A stretch of DNA of 64,000 bases, taken from positions 482,501 to 546,500 of the forward strand of contig OX411552.1 in NCBI GenBank assembly GCA_948146395.1, read 5' to 3'. Position numbers and translations under genes: made by a program. The DNA comes from Fragum whitleyi (taxonomy: Eukaryota > Mollusca > Bivalvia > Cardiida > Cardiidae). Position 1 is the stretch's first letter. Each line of letters starts with the position of its first letter. The notes below the pieces were generated by a model that saw only the letters and a program-made list of their open reading frames with translations, was not told the origin of the DNA and did not search any database. Positions 11,820 to 23,086 of the stretch are shown piece after piece.

Positions 11820-14800
11820 TTACGCAATATTAATATGATTAGTTCTTGTGTTAAGACTATCTTTTATGTACAGAGCTAAATTACGTAACTTACGCGTATT
11901 TTGGTTTTGGAATAGTTCGCAAAGCTTATGCATCGATGGTCTAATAAAATAATACTTATCTATATATTTTTGTCTAATCAAATGGTATATTGGACATATG
12001 AAAAGGAAATGATAAATGTCCTCTACTTCTTGCTTATTGCATAACACACATAATCGTTCATTGCGTGGTAATCTATTTGGCCCATATCTGCCTGTTTGAA
12101 TCTTAAGAGGATGTGACGATAATCTTATTTTTGTCAAATAAAATCTCAAATGATGTGGAACTAAATTCAAATAATTTTCATAATCGAATTCCACTTTGAA
12201 TGATCTATATTCTTCTAGGATTGAACTTCTATTTAAGGACGCGTGCCACTCTTGTAGAAAACAGTCAATTACCCGCTGTTTAAATACAATAGGGAAAGTT
12301 TTTAAGTAATCGTTGTTTATATTGTAAAAATATTCAGCGAAACCGTAATTGCTTAATAATGTCTTAACCTGAGAAACCCAGTTTATTTTCCCACAATTAC
12401 AATCTGTAAGTGAAAAATTAAACAACTTTTTTAAAATAATATTATCTGTAGCTAATAGTTTACACCAGTACTTAATAATTCTGTAGTAGCGTGAAACATA
12501 CAGGGGATATCTACCCAGTTCGCCGTAAACACCAACTGAACTTGAATTAATTGGCAATTTTAATATTCGTTTGCAGAACTTTAAATGCACTCGTTCCAAA
12601 TCTTTAGATTTTGTAAAACCCCATACTTCAGATGAATAGCTAGCAATAGACCCTACGAAGGCATCAAAAAGCTGACATAAGGTTTTGGGACTTAAAGGTA
12701 ATTTCTTACAATTTAATAACAAAACAGACATTGACTTAATTGCCTTCCCAACAATACATTCAATATTTGACCCAAAATTCCCGTTATATTTAAAAACTGT
12801 GCCTAAATAATTAAAACAATCTACTATTTCTAAAATTTGTCCGTTATAAGTCCATTTTTCACAGCCCCTCAACGGAGCTTTTTTCCTAAATACCATGATT
12901 TTTGTTTTGTTACTATTCACTTCAAGACCCCATTTATTACAATACGTATATAACAAATCTAATTGATTCTGTAAATCATCGGGTGTATCCCCAAAAATGG
13001 CCATGTCGTCAGCAAACAGTAATAAAGTTAGAGTTATATCGTCTAGCAAAAGACCAGAATCTGATTTGTTTTGCAGAAATATCTCCAAATCTTCTAAGAA
13101 AAGTGAAACTAAAATTGGCGAAATTACCTCCCCTTGTCTCAAGCCTACAGAATAATAGAAAAAGTCCGAGTAGCTATTGCAGTGTCTAACACATGATTTA
13201 ACCTCATCATACATATCTTTAATGATTCTTAAAACTTTACCTTGAATACCCGATTTAAACAATTTAAGCCATAGTGCATTTCTGTAGACGCTATCGAAGC
13301 ATTTTTTCAAATCGATGAAAGCTATATATAATCGTTTGTTTGAGTTAAGATATTTTTGTATTATTGCATTTAGGGCAAAAATAGCATCCGTTGTTGATAC
13401 ACCTTTTCTAAAACCAAACTGCGCATCTGAAACCCTGTTATATTTTTCGCAAAAAGTGACGATTCTTTGGTTTAAAACCGTAGTAAACAATTTTGACATA
13501 CAACTGAGAAGAGTAACTCCGCGGTAATTATTTACATCACGAGAATCTCCTTTTTTAAATAATGGAACAATAATCCCTTCTCGCCATAAATCTGGAAAGT
13601 GGCCAGTGTTCAGAATTGCGTTGAAAATATCACAGATATAAGGCGACAAAATATCAATGCCCAAGATAAAATATTCGTTTAACAAGCCATCTTTACCGTG
13701 CGCTTTATTATTTTGCAGTCTTTTTACAGCATTTACGACCTCCTCGTGACATATTGGAAAGTCAAGCTCATCGTTACAATCCGTTTGGTTGAAATCATAA
13801 GACGAACAAAATTCTTCAGCTTCGCAATTACCGCACTGAAATATATCGTTTTCCAAATTAGAAAAATATTCGTAAAAATCATTGAGGGAAATTGAACTAT
13901 CAGTTCCATTTTTCTTTTTCCTAAAATGTTTCCAAAACATTCTTGGTTGACTATTTTTTAAACTTTCTAAATCTTTTAATTTTTTAAGTTTGTATTTTTT
14001 CTTTTTTCGTCGGACTAATAATTTATATTCCTTCTTTTTAGACAAAAATGATTGTCTGTTCTCGTCTGAATTACAGCGATTGAACAGTTTTAATGCATGA
14101 AGATAATTTTGTCTAGCATGAAAACACTCGTTATCGAACCAGTCAGCATTTTGTAATAACGGAACATCCCTAAAAGCATACTGTTGATTTGATTTGTGAA
14201 CATGAGTGAACAATGGTTTAGTGACGCTTTTTAACAAATCAGTAAACTGACTGACAGTCTGGTTTAGGGATAATTTATCATCGATGACTTTATTTAAAAA
14301 TATTTCATTAAACTTTGGTAAATTTGAAATAAGGCTAGCTCTATATGCATTAGATTTAGAGCCATCCCAGATATTTTTAACTTCGTAAAAAGTTTCTTTC
14401 TCTACAAATTCATAATTGCACGTAAGGGTAAAGGATAAAGACGAATGGTCACTCCACTCGGTTAACGGGTCAATACAAAAGCTCGTGACGCTCGAAAAGT
14501 TACATTCCTCTGTCAATAAATAATCAATGAGAGAGGCCCCATTACGGGATACATATGTATACGACCCTATGTTGTTGTCAGAGCCTAACCTGCCATTTAC
14601 AATTCTTAATTGACTTGTCTTGCAAAGGTCCAAAAGTTTAGTACCGAAATTGTTGCATTTTGTATCGAGTGAGGCCCGTCTGATATACTGATCAGGAATA
14701 TAACCCGTATAATCGCAAAAATCTATACTACTATCACAGTAGATAAAATCATGTTTTGTACCAACCCTGCTATTAAAATCACCGCAAATATAAATTGAAC

Positions 14801-15098
14801 CAAGATCCTTAAAATGGTCAATATCATGCTCTAATAATTCAAAAAAGTCAACATTAACCAAATTATACATTGGCGAATCTTCACACCATAAATAAATTCC
14901 ACACAAATATATATCTCTATCTATTTTAAAGAAAAATCTGTCTAATTTTAACCAAATAATCGATTGTTCTGAAATTTTCACAACTTGAATACCGTTTTTT
15001 AAAGTTTCTCTATAATAAAGCGCTACCCCACCACTCTTTCTCTTAGCTCGTCTATGTTGAAAAGATCTCGGAAAATTGCAAGAAACATAACCGTTCAT
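11820..15098 (-). CDS. LINE ORF2: APE-type endonuclease remnant and reverse transcriptase
   Basis: The open frame is 1,092 codons. Residues 1-230 hold the C-terminal two thirds of an exonuclease/endonuclease/phosphatase domain: SGGVALYY (22-29), GDFNSRVG (106-113) and SDHSSLSF (216-223). The N-terminal part with the ETK-type catalytic Glu is absent, because a TAA stop lies six codons upstream of the ATG, so nicking activity is probably lost. The reverse transcriptase spans about 440-780: NYRGVTLLS, FGFRKGVSTTDAIF, motif A YIAFIDLKKCFD (591-602), motif B GLRQGEVISPILVSLFL and motif C LLFADDMAIFG (FADD 695-698). A C-terminal CxxC...HxxxxC knuckle (CVLCNKQEVEDIYHFLFIC) follows. No frame breaks occur over 3.2 kb, so the insertion is fairly young or the copy well preserved. 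Calling the upstream truncation a deletion is inference. Confidence 0.88.
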   Translation of the reverse strand: MNGYVSCNFPRSFQHRRAKRKSGGVALYYRETLKNGIQVVKISEQSIIWLKLDRFFFKIDRDIYLCGIYLWCEDSPMYNLVNVDFFELLEHDIDHFKDLGSIYICGDFNSRVGTKHDFIYCDSSIDFCDYTGYIPDQYIRRASLDTKCNNFGTKLLDLCKTSQLRIVNGRLGSDNNIGSYTYVSRNGASLIDYLLTEECNFSSVTSFCIDPLTEWSDHSSLSFTLTCNYEFVEKETFYEVKNIWDGSKSNAYRASLISNLPKFNEIFLNKVIDDKLSLNQTVSQFTDLLKSVTKPLFTHVHKSNQQYAFRDVPLLQNADWFDNECFHARQNYLHALKLFNRCNSDENRQSFLSKKKEYKLLVRRKKKKYKLKKLKDLESLKNSQPRMFWKHFRKKKNGTDSSISLNDFYEYFSNLENDIFQCGNCEAEEFCSSYDFNQTDCNDELDFPICHEEVVNAVKRLQNNKAHGKDGLLNEYFILGIDILSPYICDIFNAILNTGHFPDLWREGIIVPLFKKGDSRDVNNYRGVTLLSCMSKLFTTVLNQRIVTFCEKYNRVSDAQFGFRKGVSTTDAIFALNAIIQKYLNSNKRLYIAFIDLKKCFDSVYRNALWLKLFKSGIQGKVLRIIKDMYDEVKSCVRHCNSYSDFFYYSVGLRQGEVISPILVSLFLEDLEIFLQNKSDSGLLLDDITLTLLLFADDMAIFGDTPDDLQNQLDLLYTYCNKWGLEVNSNKTKIMVFRKKAPLRGCEKWTYNGQILEIVDCFNYLGTVFKYNGNFGSNIECIVGKAIKSMSVLLLNCKKLPLSPKTLCQLFDAFVGSIASYSSEVWGFTKSKDLERVHLKFCKRILKLPINSSSVGVYGELGRYPLYVSRYYRIIKYWCKLLATDNIILKKLFNFSLTDCNCGKINWVSQVKTLLSNYGFAEYFYNINNDYLKTFPIVFKQRVIDCFLQEWHASLNRSSILEEYRSFKVEFDYENYLNLVPHHLRFYLTKIRLSSHPLKIQTGRYGPNRLPRNERLCVLCNKQEVEDIYHFLFICPIYHLIRQKYIDKYYFIRPSMHKLCELFQNQNTRKLRNLALYIKDSLNTRTNHINIA

Positions 15099-15181
15099 CT
15101 GAATATCAGTACATTAGTACACGTTCTGTTTACAAATAATAAATATGATTTTGATTGAATATGTTTATTGTTGCGAATACC

Positions 15182-15398
15182 TCAAAAAACCCTTTGTTGT
15201 AAACACTCATTAGAATCGTCTGAATCAGACGATTCTATTGAGTTATCAACATAAGGGTTTTGACCAATTCTATCCATTTTCTGAAATTTTTGCTCTAGGA
15301 ATGGGGAGTTTTTAACAACATTAGGGTTTTTACCAATTCTATCCAATTTCTAAATTGTTTGATCTAGGAATGGATATTTTGAAAACGGTCGAATTATA
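15182..15398 (-). pseudogene. LINE ORF1 C-terminal fragment with 23-residue repeats
   Basis: Upstream of ORF2 a minus-strand frame encodes two tandem 23-residue units (15373-15305 and 15304-15236), each starting PFL(D/E)Q and containing DRIG(K/Q)NPxV. An acidic-serine stretch (NSIESSDSDDSNE) and a TGA stop at 15184-15182 follow. The first unit has an in-frame TAG at 15352-15350. The 69-bp period, a multiple of three, and the sensible residue pattern suggest genuine coding origin, probably the end of ORF1. The 5' end is lost at the insertion boundary. It matches no family I can name. Confidence 0.5.
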
Positions 15399-16479
15399 GA
15401 ATTGGTTGCTTAATAAAGGTGGTCGCTCGAGAAAGATTGACTGTATGCAGAAAGATTTGACCTAGTCAGACTGTGCCAACTTCGCAGGGTCGACAATAAC
15501 TCCCCAGATCGTTCGAGTAAAAAGCTGAGTAAGAATTCAAAAGTTTGCCTATCTCATACGTTTTTTCAAGAACATTTTTGTTTCCAATTCAATATTAAAA
15601 ATCAAACCAACGTTTCAGACTTGATAAGCAGTTATTTAAATATTTAAAGTCAACTTTATTAAAAATTTCGGAGTAAGCATATACGAATGTAACATTGCCT
15701 CGCCGGTTTTCAAGAACTTTACTGAAATCTCTTCGTAAATAACGTATGCAAGCACGACACCGTCTTGATAAACAACACGGGATTGTGTCTGTCGCCCAGT
15801 AAGATGTGAAATGATACCGTTATGACAAAGTACTTAAAACATATAGGTTAATTCCATATTACAGCCATATTAGGAAAAGTCATACAGGTACTTAATACAA
15901 CAATCGTACTTTGATTTGTCGGCTCATACTGATATGTAATCAGGTAAAATGGCCCATGGACATGCAGGATAAAAAGAGAAGGCATTCTTTGAAAATCGAC
16001 TTTTGCCTTTCATGTCGTGGCTCTACAATATTGTATGATTCTATGAAAATCCGACAATTAGCTCATAACGGTTGTTATGCATGCATCAAACATTGACAAT
16101 ATCAAAAGCTAAAACACATTCAAAGTCATATCCGACACTTCGCATCTTTACCCTTTTGTTAACATCACAAATGGGAGTGAATGTTCAAATAATACATTTC
16201 CATTTGATTAAAATCAAATGAAATCTGACAAATCGTATAAAGCTGATAAAACCTGTGGATTTTATAAATCTACAGACATATCTTAGCTCTAGCTCATCGA
16301 AAAATTCTAAATTATACATAACATCTAGTTAGTGAATTATTTTATCTTTATAATATGACCTACGTCGCGGGAGTGAAATAACCCCGTTGAATATTTTTGA
16401 TATTATATGAGTGTTATTACACTAGTGGAATAACTATGCAAATGGGCTCAGAGCGAATAGCAACGCTATTTTTTAACCG

Positions 16480-16520
16480 CTAAAATGACGTCATAATGTA
16501 TATATTGTGACGTCATTTTT
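16480..16520. promoter_or_regulatory. Two TGACGTCA (CRE) palindromes in a hairpin
   Basis: Two perfect consensus cAMP-response elements, TGACGTCA, lie at 16486-16493 and 16508-16515 as arms of an inverted repeat AAAATGACGTCA ... TGACGTCATTTT. CREB/ATF-type bZIP proteins bind this motif in animals. No gene start is visible nearby, and the hairpin may instead be part of a foldback repeat, so a regulatory role is only possible. Confidence 0.3.
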
Positions 16521-19233
16521 ATATGGTTTATAAGTTACGCGGAAAATTGAAATGTAGAATTTCAAGAATTTTGACAATTTTTCGCAAAAATTCGGATCAT
16601 ATTCAAAAAAGAATATAAAATTTGTGTTCATAAGATACAGAGTTTATAAACTCGTCATCTAAAACAGATAATCAAAGCGCTAAAAGCGCTGAAGGTCTGG
16701 TTTATAAATAGGCCAGGTGACATTTGAAGGCATGCAATCTAATTTTTTAATCTTTTTAGCAAGGCTTTTAGGAGAGGGAAACCAAGGGTTCCGAACTCAC
16801 TTCAAAGGAAAAATGTCAAACGGTATGCTCACTAAATGGCGCTGAGTCCGCAAAAAACAACTAATTCCCAAGGTATAAATGACTACGCCCGATACCGCTT
16901 TGCAGACAGGCGCATCTCATGTTTTTATAATTTTAGTTGAGTTGATTGTTTTGCTACACGTCAATCAATTTTTCCATTCGATCAGTCCGTCTAACAATCG
17001 TAGTAATGCTGTTTTTCTAGGGGCACAAGCGCGTCGGCTCTTTCTTTTACATTGAATTGAATTCCATAAAGAAGTTGTATTTAACTGTGGGAACAAAAGA
17101 AATAGATAGGGTCAATTTCTCCCTTTTCAATAATATGGTCCACCTAATCTCATACCCCATTATTTTATAATTTCTACCCTAGATATATATATCAAATTAC
17201 ACTCATGTTGATTTATTTTATGCAACCTGTTCCAAGTTGGCCCAGTCTAAGATTTTGTCGCCTGTTTAAGGTTTTTAAAGATTGGACAAGGATTTTATTT
17301 TTTTCTAATTTAGATTAATCCATTACAAGACAACAAATTTTTAGACAGGTCCAAATTGTAAAGGGTTTGCAGATTACATACAATTTGTGGGAAAATGAGA
17401 AAAGTTTGTAGCAGAAAGGGTAGATAGTATCAGGGAGAAAGTGTTAGTTAGCAGCGTCTTCTTCTTTTCCCTATTAGCAAAGTCTTCCGTCAAAATCAAA
17501 TATGAAAGCTTTGTATCTTTAACACAGCAGTGATAGGTAAGAGAAAATCTGGTATACATACTAAGAACAAGGTGAATAATCAAGATTATATTCAGGAAAA
17601 TTGACCACGTGTGTTGTTTCGTCCATTCAGTTCCCTCGCCTTCAGTACTATCAGTACTTTGATTTTATTACAGTATAGTGATATGCAAGCACTGCTTTGA
17701 ACACACAAAGCACTTCGTGTCGTGTCGCACAAAAGTTGATGACGTGTTTTAGACTATTTTTTGCGCGCATGAGCACAAAAAAGCTACGTAGTACACATGT
17801 TGTTCGGTTTTTGATTCGATTATCTTTTTCCTATGCGATTTCCAGGATACAGGGTTGTTTCCTAAATGGCCTGCTAAACCAGGCCAAAAACTCGGCGCAG
17901 CCTCGTCTTTATCTGTTTATAGCGGACTCGTTTAATAAATTCGGTTTTCCATGACCACTCATTCAATATCCTCTATATTTTCGATGAAACACCTTAGTTT
18001 AAAGAAATTGTTTCCAAATCGATATAAGTCAAATAGGTTTGAGAAAAAACAAAGATTTCAAAAATATAGAAATCCTAACTTAAAGCAAAGACACGCCGAA
18101 CAAAACAGAAATTTATTTACAGAAGCAATTTCTCCTTTTTTATTTCTTTTTTTTTCACACCCCCTCCCCCTTTTTGAATATTCTTAAGGTTATTATGTAA
18201 GGATAAATGATAAAAGGATAAAATAAGTTATCCTTTCCGACGTTGCGGTCAGCACAATTACCTTGAAGCTAGAATGTCGACCAGACCTTATTAATTTCTC
18301 GTCGAGCTAAATTAATCTCCTCTCATCTTTTCGAGTCCTTTGTCAGTCAGAAAAGCGGCCTTTCCTTTGATTTTGTTAAATAAAACATAAACCTTATACT
18401 GTTTTTCACCTAGGGATATCATCATGAAAATTACTTATAATATATAACCGTGTGAAGCCGGCTCTTCGTATTGTCCAAATTAAAAGATCTTGGATTATTT
18501 TTTCTAAATTAATATTTGATCTTGGTCAGTTATTGTCATTGTAGATGAGCTGTGTTCTTTTTCCCCATACTGCCATTTCAGATTCATTGACTGCGTATGG
18601 AGACTTTGATCAGAACTTTTCGCTTCTCAGAAAGTTCCTGAATCTAGAATATCTTCCTGTATACATGCAATCTTTAGTTGACCTCCGGTAGATTCAATCT
18701 CTTTTTCAAATATGCATTTCACGGATACTCCTTTATCATTGAACGGATTTCACATTTATACAGATAAAGATAAATTAGGTAATGAGCAAAGACACAAAGA
18801 TAAGTACAGTCTTACTTCAGGCTTTTTCGAAAATATTTTAATATCAGAATAATGTGATTTGAGCTATCGACATGATAGAGACTTGTATACACAGGGCGAT
18901 CAAGACTGATGTGTTCTAATATGCAACAATATATGACAACAAGGGTAGCTCATTTGGTAGCACATAGCAGTGTATCAGACTTGTTCAGATAAATGTCACG
19001 GCACACGTCACAGTGAGCGAATTATATCAGGGTAAGGTACGAAATAAATATGAATCTATTTACTCAAAACTGCATTCTTTGAGACCGCACCAATCATATT
19101 TGGGAGACATTTTGCAAATATGAACTTTATTAAGAAAAAGGGGGTGGGGGTACAACCAGCGTTGTTGTCGCATCTCGTTCATCAATTAAAACGTACACAT
19201 TCAGTCTTGATTTATTTAAGTTCTTTATACTTG

Positions 19234-19309
19234 GATGTCCATCTTCGCAAGCCAAGGGTCCTTACGAACATATTGGAGAAAGCACCCTTGGCTTGCGAAG
19301 ATGTTGGAT
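19234..19309. repeat. Perfect 20-bp inverted repeat hairpin
   Basis: CATCTTCGCAAGCCAAGGGT and its complement are separated by about 23 bp, giving a strong hairpin. It lies inside a 131-codon plus-strand open frame that I do not accept as a gene. Confidence 0.75.
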
Positions 19310-20789
19310 GTCTTAAACTTCGTAATTTTTCCCAAACAAGCAAAGGTGTTAAATCCTTCCAATTTAGCGCGAACTATAGTTCCGCAAACAAGAGTGGGGT
19401 TCGAGAAACCGTTATAGTCCGTTTGACTTCTATATGGACCAAGCTTTTCATCAATTACATAAAATTGCCTTTGAATAAAAGAGTTGTATGTAGTAGAATC
19501 TTAATTTCAGCTTAATACCATTCCAAAAACTATTTTTGAAAATAAAATGATTTTTAAATAATGATTTTGTCTATCTAGTTAATGTTAATATTTTCGCATT
19601 GTCCGTTCTTAAACACGAGGGGTGATGGAGGCTGTTCAGTAGTAAGAAAATGTCAATATATATAGTAAAAATACGTGGTTTTATACTAAACATTTGACAA
19701 ATGAAATGTCCATTATTCCTTATTTGGACATGCTAATTAGCATATCGACGGTCATGTCATCTTAAACTTAAAAACCACGTGACTTTTACCGTTATTACTC
19801 GCCTTCTTATCAAGTTTTCCTCGTGAAATTCCCAACCACTTCGTTTAATAATGCTTTTTGATTGGTCTTAACATGTAAATATAGGGTTCATCTCAGAATA
19901 AATAAAAACAATAATCAATTATCCGGTCAAACGGTTTCTGAAGAAAGAGAAAATATAGATAGATTTGATATAAAACGGTAGCAAAAATCTCCGACAAACT
20001 TTATTATATTGAAATACTCGATTTTAAAGTAATACAATTCCCTTTAAATCTTACTCTTTTGACTCGGCCCCTATGCAAATCAGTACTATTTTTGGTTATA
20101 CAACTCGCTGTTCCGTTAATACAGTCACAAGTAGGTATGAAAGGCTGAAAGTTAACATGTAGACGGACGGACAAAATCATTATTTTACATTCAAAAATTC
20201 TGAAAAACAAAATTAGTCATGGTATTAGCTGGAAAATATGATTTGACATGAAAAATATGCGTTTCATTCATTAATTTCTGAGATTTTCGGCGAAATGTTG
20301 GTCCATATAGAAGTCAAACGTACTATATCTCCTATCATAATCCATGTAAAATTGATCTTTGATAACTCACTTGAAATTGCTGGTCTTAGTTATTATTACA
20401 CACCTCCTTGAAGTAATGGTAGAGTTTTCGTCGAAAAAAAGGGTCTATGGGTTTCAGGGTTCGGTCAAAAACTCTCATTTTCATTTCTATGACCATTCAT
20501 TATTAACGGTCTATAAATTTGAATGTCCAAACTATCGCCCAGGCTATTTTAGGATGGTGTAATATAATCCCATCTGGACTCAAGTCATCAATATAAATCA
20601 TTTCAAATAGGTTATATAATACCATCAGGATGTTTTATAGGTCCAAAATTGTGAATCTTTCTCCAACCAACATTTTAATGAAGTCGACATCAGAGGAACA
20701 CATAAGAAGGGATAACGACGGTCTAAAATCTTTATTTCTCAACAAACCCCAATGTTATTGTTTATCATAAGAAAAGTCTAAATAAAGAA

Positions 20790-21730
20790 AGCTTTCCCAC
20801 TTTGTTTGAACCGTTTGTATGTAAAGTCGGGTGCACATGGACTGAGCATTAATATATAACCTTACGAGCTTGTAATGAACAAATTTCATATTGATAAAAC
20901 ATTTCTAGGCTGTCTGGATTTAGGGAAAGATGTATACAAATTTTACTAGATGTTTCTATGTAAAATGGGAAACGCCAAAGGCAGAGTCCAAATTTGACCA
21001 CAGTGTTATATGAACAAACTTGATGAAATTTAAATTATGTGCCATAACTCATATAAAAGCTTGGTGCTTTCTTGTTTCAGAGAAACAGATTTATGACGAT
21101 TTTCTTCTTTGTTTCTATGTAAATGGGATGCGCTCGGGCATAGCACAAATATGATCACAGGGCCGGGCTTCATATGAACAAACTTGATCACGGTTCGTTA
21201 GATGATGCCATGTACAAAATATGAAAGCTATGCCTTCTGGTTTTGTTTAGGGAATAAGGTTTTTGAAGATATTAACCCTTGTGTTTCCATGTAAAATGGA
21301 ATGAACCCGGTCGGAATTCAACAATCAGGGGGCATAATATGAACATACCATGTAGAGTTTCACTCATTGATGCTATGAACAAAATAAGAAAGCTGTTTCC
21401 CTTCTGGTTTCAGGGAAGAAGATTTTGAAGATTTTCGCGCTTTGTTTCTGTGCCGGTAGAACGGGATACGCCCAGGGGGAACCCCAGGGTCATGATATGA
21501 CAAACTTGGTAGAGTTCCGTCGCAACTAGAGTTATGAGTGGATTTCCATTATTTGAACAACTTTGTCAGATAGAGCTCACTCGAAATAACATTCCTGACA
21601 AGTTTCATCAAGATTTGTCAACCGGTTCAGGAGGATATGTTTAAAGAAATTATGGACGGCGGACGACTCACGTCGCACGACGGACAATGAACTATCACAA
21701 TAGCTCACATTGAGTACTTAGTGTTCAGGT
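20790..21730. repeat. ~160-bp tandem element of bivalve type
   Basis: At least four diverged units are visible, each with TGTTTCTATGTAAAATGG (20951, 21110, 21282, 21442), a GATCACAGGG-like stretch, ATATGAACAAACTTG and AAAGCT...CTGGTTTCAGGGAA. The period is about 160-172 bp. The array ends with a GGACGGCGGACGACTCACGT-like stretch and ATAGCTCAC...GAGTACTTAGTGTTCAGGTA. I recall similar repeats as abundant in bivalve genomes, and the end motif matches the fragment at 3433-3500. No coding capacity is evident. Confidence 0.65.
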
Positions 21731-21856
21731 ACAGACGAACGGACATGGAATAAACACTTCGACTTGACAATAACCCGCCTTTTGGCCAGTGGTGCGAGAA
21801 ATCAGACTCGGGTTTAGATTTCTAAATACATGTAGACACGCTGAGGACAACAGCAG

Positions 21857-21992
21857 CCCTGCGTTCAGGATGAATCGGTTAGCGAAGCGCTTTCGAAATG
21901 ATATCTCGCTAGGCACGTATGTGAACGTGCAAAGCGGGGTGTAATCTCAAAGCGCTCGAGAAACGTTTTTACACCCTGAACACAATGCAGGT
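21857..21992. mobile_element. Palindromic MITE, family A copy 2
   Basis: The ends are CCCTGCGTTCAGGATGA and ACACCCTGAACACAATGCAGG. The arms carry GCGAAGCGCTTTCGAAATGA and its complement, with GTGCAAAGCGGGGT near the loop. It is closest to the copies at 46411 and 49038. Confidence 0.78.
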
Positions 21993-22416
21993 TTGTGGAT
22001 CAAATAAAAAACATAAGATAGTTTTGTTCATATTCAACATTTTATTATATCTGTTCAAATAACAAAGACTTATCATCTAACCATCTCCTAATTCACCATG
22101 TTACAAAGAATCGTGATCTGTCAAGGTAAAGGGGGTTTATGACTCGTATCCAACAACATGTCGTGTTAGGAACTCATGAAATGATTCTGATTGGCTTAAA
22201 CTTTTGTTTGCTTCAGCCAATCAGAATATTCGTTACGGAATCCAGAATGGGATGTTTCAGTGCACAAAGGTCGCAAATAGTTACGCTATGGTTCGGCATT
22301 TTCGCACTTAGAACGGTGGCAAGTTTTATTAAGCATTTAATTCAGACTTGTTGTTGAACATGTTGCTTTATGTCAAACGAAGAAAAACGTTGGAAATCTT
22401 GATACGAAAAATTCGG

Positions 22417-22476
22417 TAAGGTAGTGGACCCATAATGGTTCCGCTTCAATTCGGAACTCATGATCTTTCACGATGC
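22417..22476. mobile_element. Family C MITE, internally deleted
   Basis: AAGGTAGTGGACCCATAATG followed by GGAACTCATGATCTTTCACG joins the left end and part of the right arm of family C, with the central foldback missing. Confidence 0.6.
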
Positions 22477-23018
22477 CAACAAAAAAACGAGTTTAAATGT
22501 AATTAGCCTTATTATACCACTGGTTAAACTAGAATCTCTTAAGTCAATTGTGTATTTATAGTATATGTGCACTAGAGTCTCATGCAAGTGGTATTATCAT
22601 TATACAAAGTACAACCATTGAATGAGGATTTGAATTCATAAACAACGAAATAGAATTGTTTACAAAAATCGTATATAACATTACAACCTTGCGTAGAATT
22701 AATTTACTGAAAAAAAAGAAGTTTATTCATCAATTACTTACTAAATTACTAAATAATTCATTTTGCATGGGAATTTGAACTGAACTGGTAATAATCACAC
22801 TTGAGGCAAGATTTGGTTTAGTTCCGAGGAAGGAAGTGCAGACCTCGAGAATCCTCGTCTATTGCGGTAAATGTCAAATTTTGAAGTACAAATACGTTAA
22901 GACAACACCAAATTACCAAATTGACGTAAAACAAAGAGATTCTGAGATTATCCGAGGATATTTGTGGCTAATTTTATAAACGCACATTGTAGTACCATTT
23001 CTATGAGTACATGTCGTT

Positions 23019-23086
23019 GGCTCAGCGCGAAACGGTTGTAACTCCCTATAAACATATCGGGAGTTACAACCGTTTCACGCTGAGCC
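23019..23086. mobile_element. Short palindrome, family B copy 1
   Basis: GGCTCAGCGCGAAACGGTTG with TAACTCCC and its near-perfect complement form a ~68-bp hairpin. A second, one-armed related segment (TATAGGGAGTTACGACTGTT) lies at 23134-23172. The family recurs near 25633, 32663, 39357, 55587, 55969 and 62887. Confidence 0.8.

Larger units (their letters stand above)
10417..15398 (-). mobile_element. LINE retrotransposon, 5'-truncated, with poly(A) tail
   Basis: The element reads on the minus strand from about 15398 to a 44-bp poly(A) tail (poly-T at 10417-10460 on plus). An AATAAA signal lies just upstream of the tail (CTGAATAAAGAGTT). A candidate decayed target duplication flanks it: GAAATGGTCGCTTA at 10402-10415 and GAATTGGTTGCTTA at 15399-15412 (12/14 match), inside the pogo-type element. 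It contains the C-terminus of a first ORF, then ORF2 with endonuclease remnant and reverse transcriptase, then about 1.4 kb of 3' untranslated sequence with CA/A microsatellite at 10540-10592. The layout suggests a jockey/CR1-type APE LINE, clade undetermined. Confidence 0.85.
10344..15443. mobile_element. pogo/Tigger-type foldback element split by a LINE
   Basis: The left end CAGTAAAACTTGTATTAAGC with GACCAC (from 10344) and the right end, which reads CAGTCAATCTTTCTCGAGCG with ACCAC on the opposite strand (to 15443), form inverted termini flanked by TA on each side (10342-10343, 15444-15445). Only about 60-75 bp at the left and about 45 bp at the right belong to it. The rest of the interval is the inserted LINE. 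CAGT ends at TA are typical of the pogo/Tigger branch of Tc1/mariner. No transposase is seen, so it is a non-autonomous copy. Confidence 0.7.

Noticed and set aside
19120..19515. 131-codon plus-strand open frame
   Set aside because: It crosses a perfect hairpin and part of an inverted repeat and has no recognisable domain.
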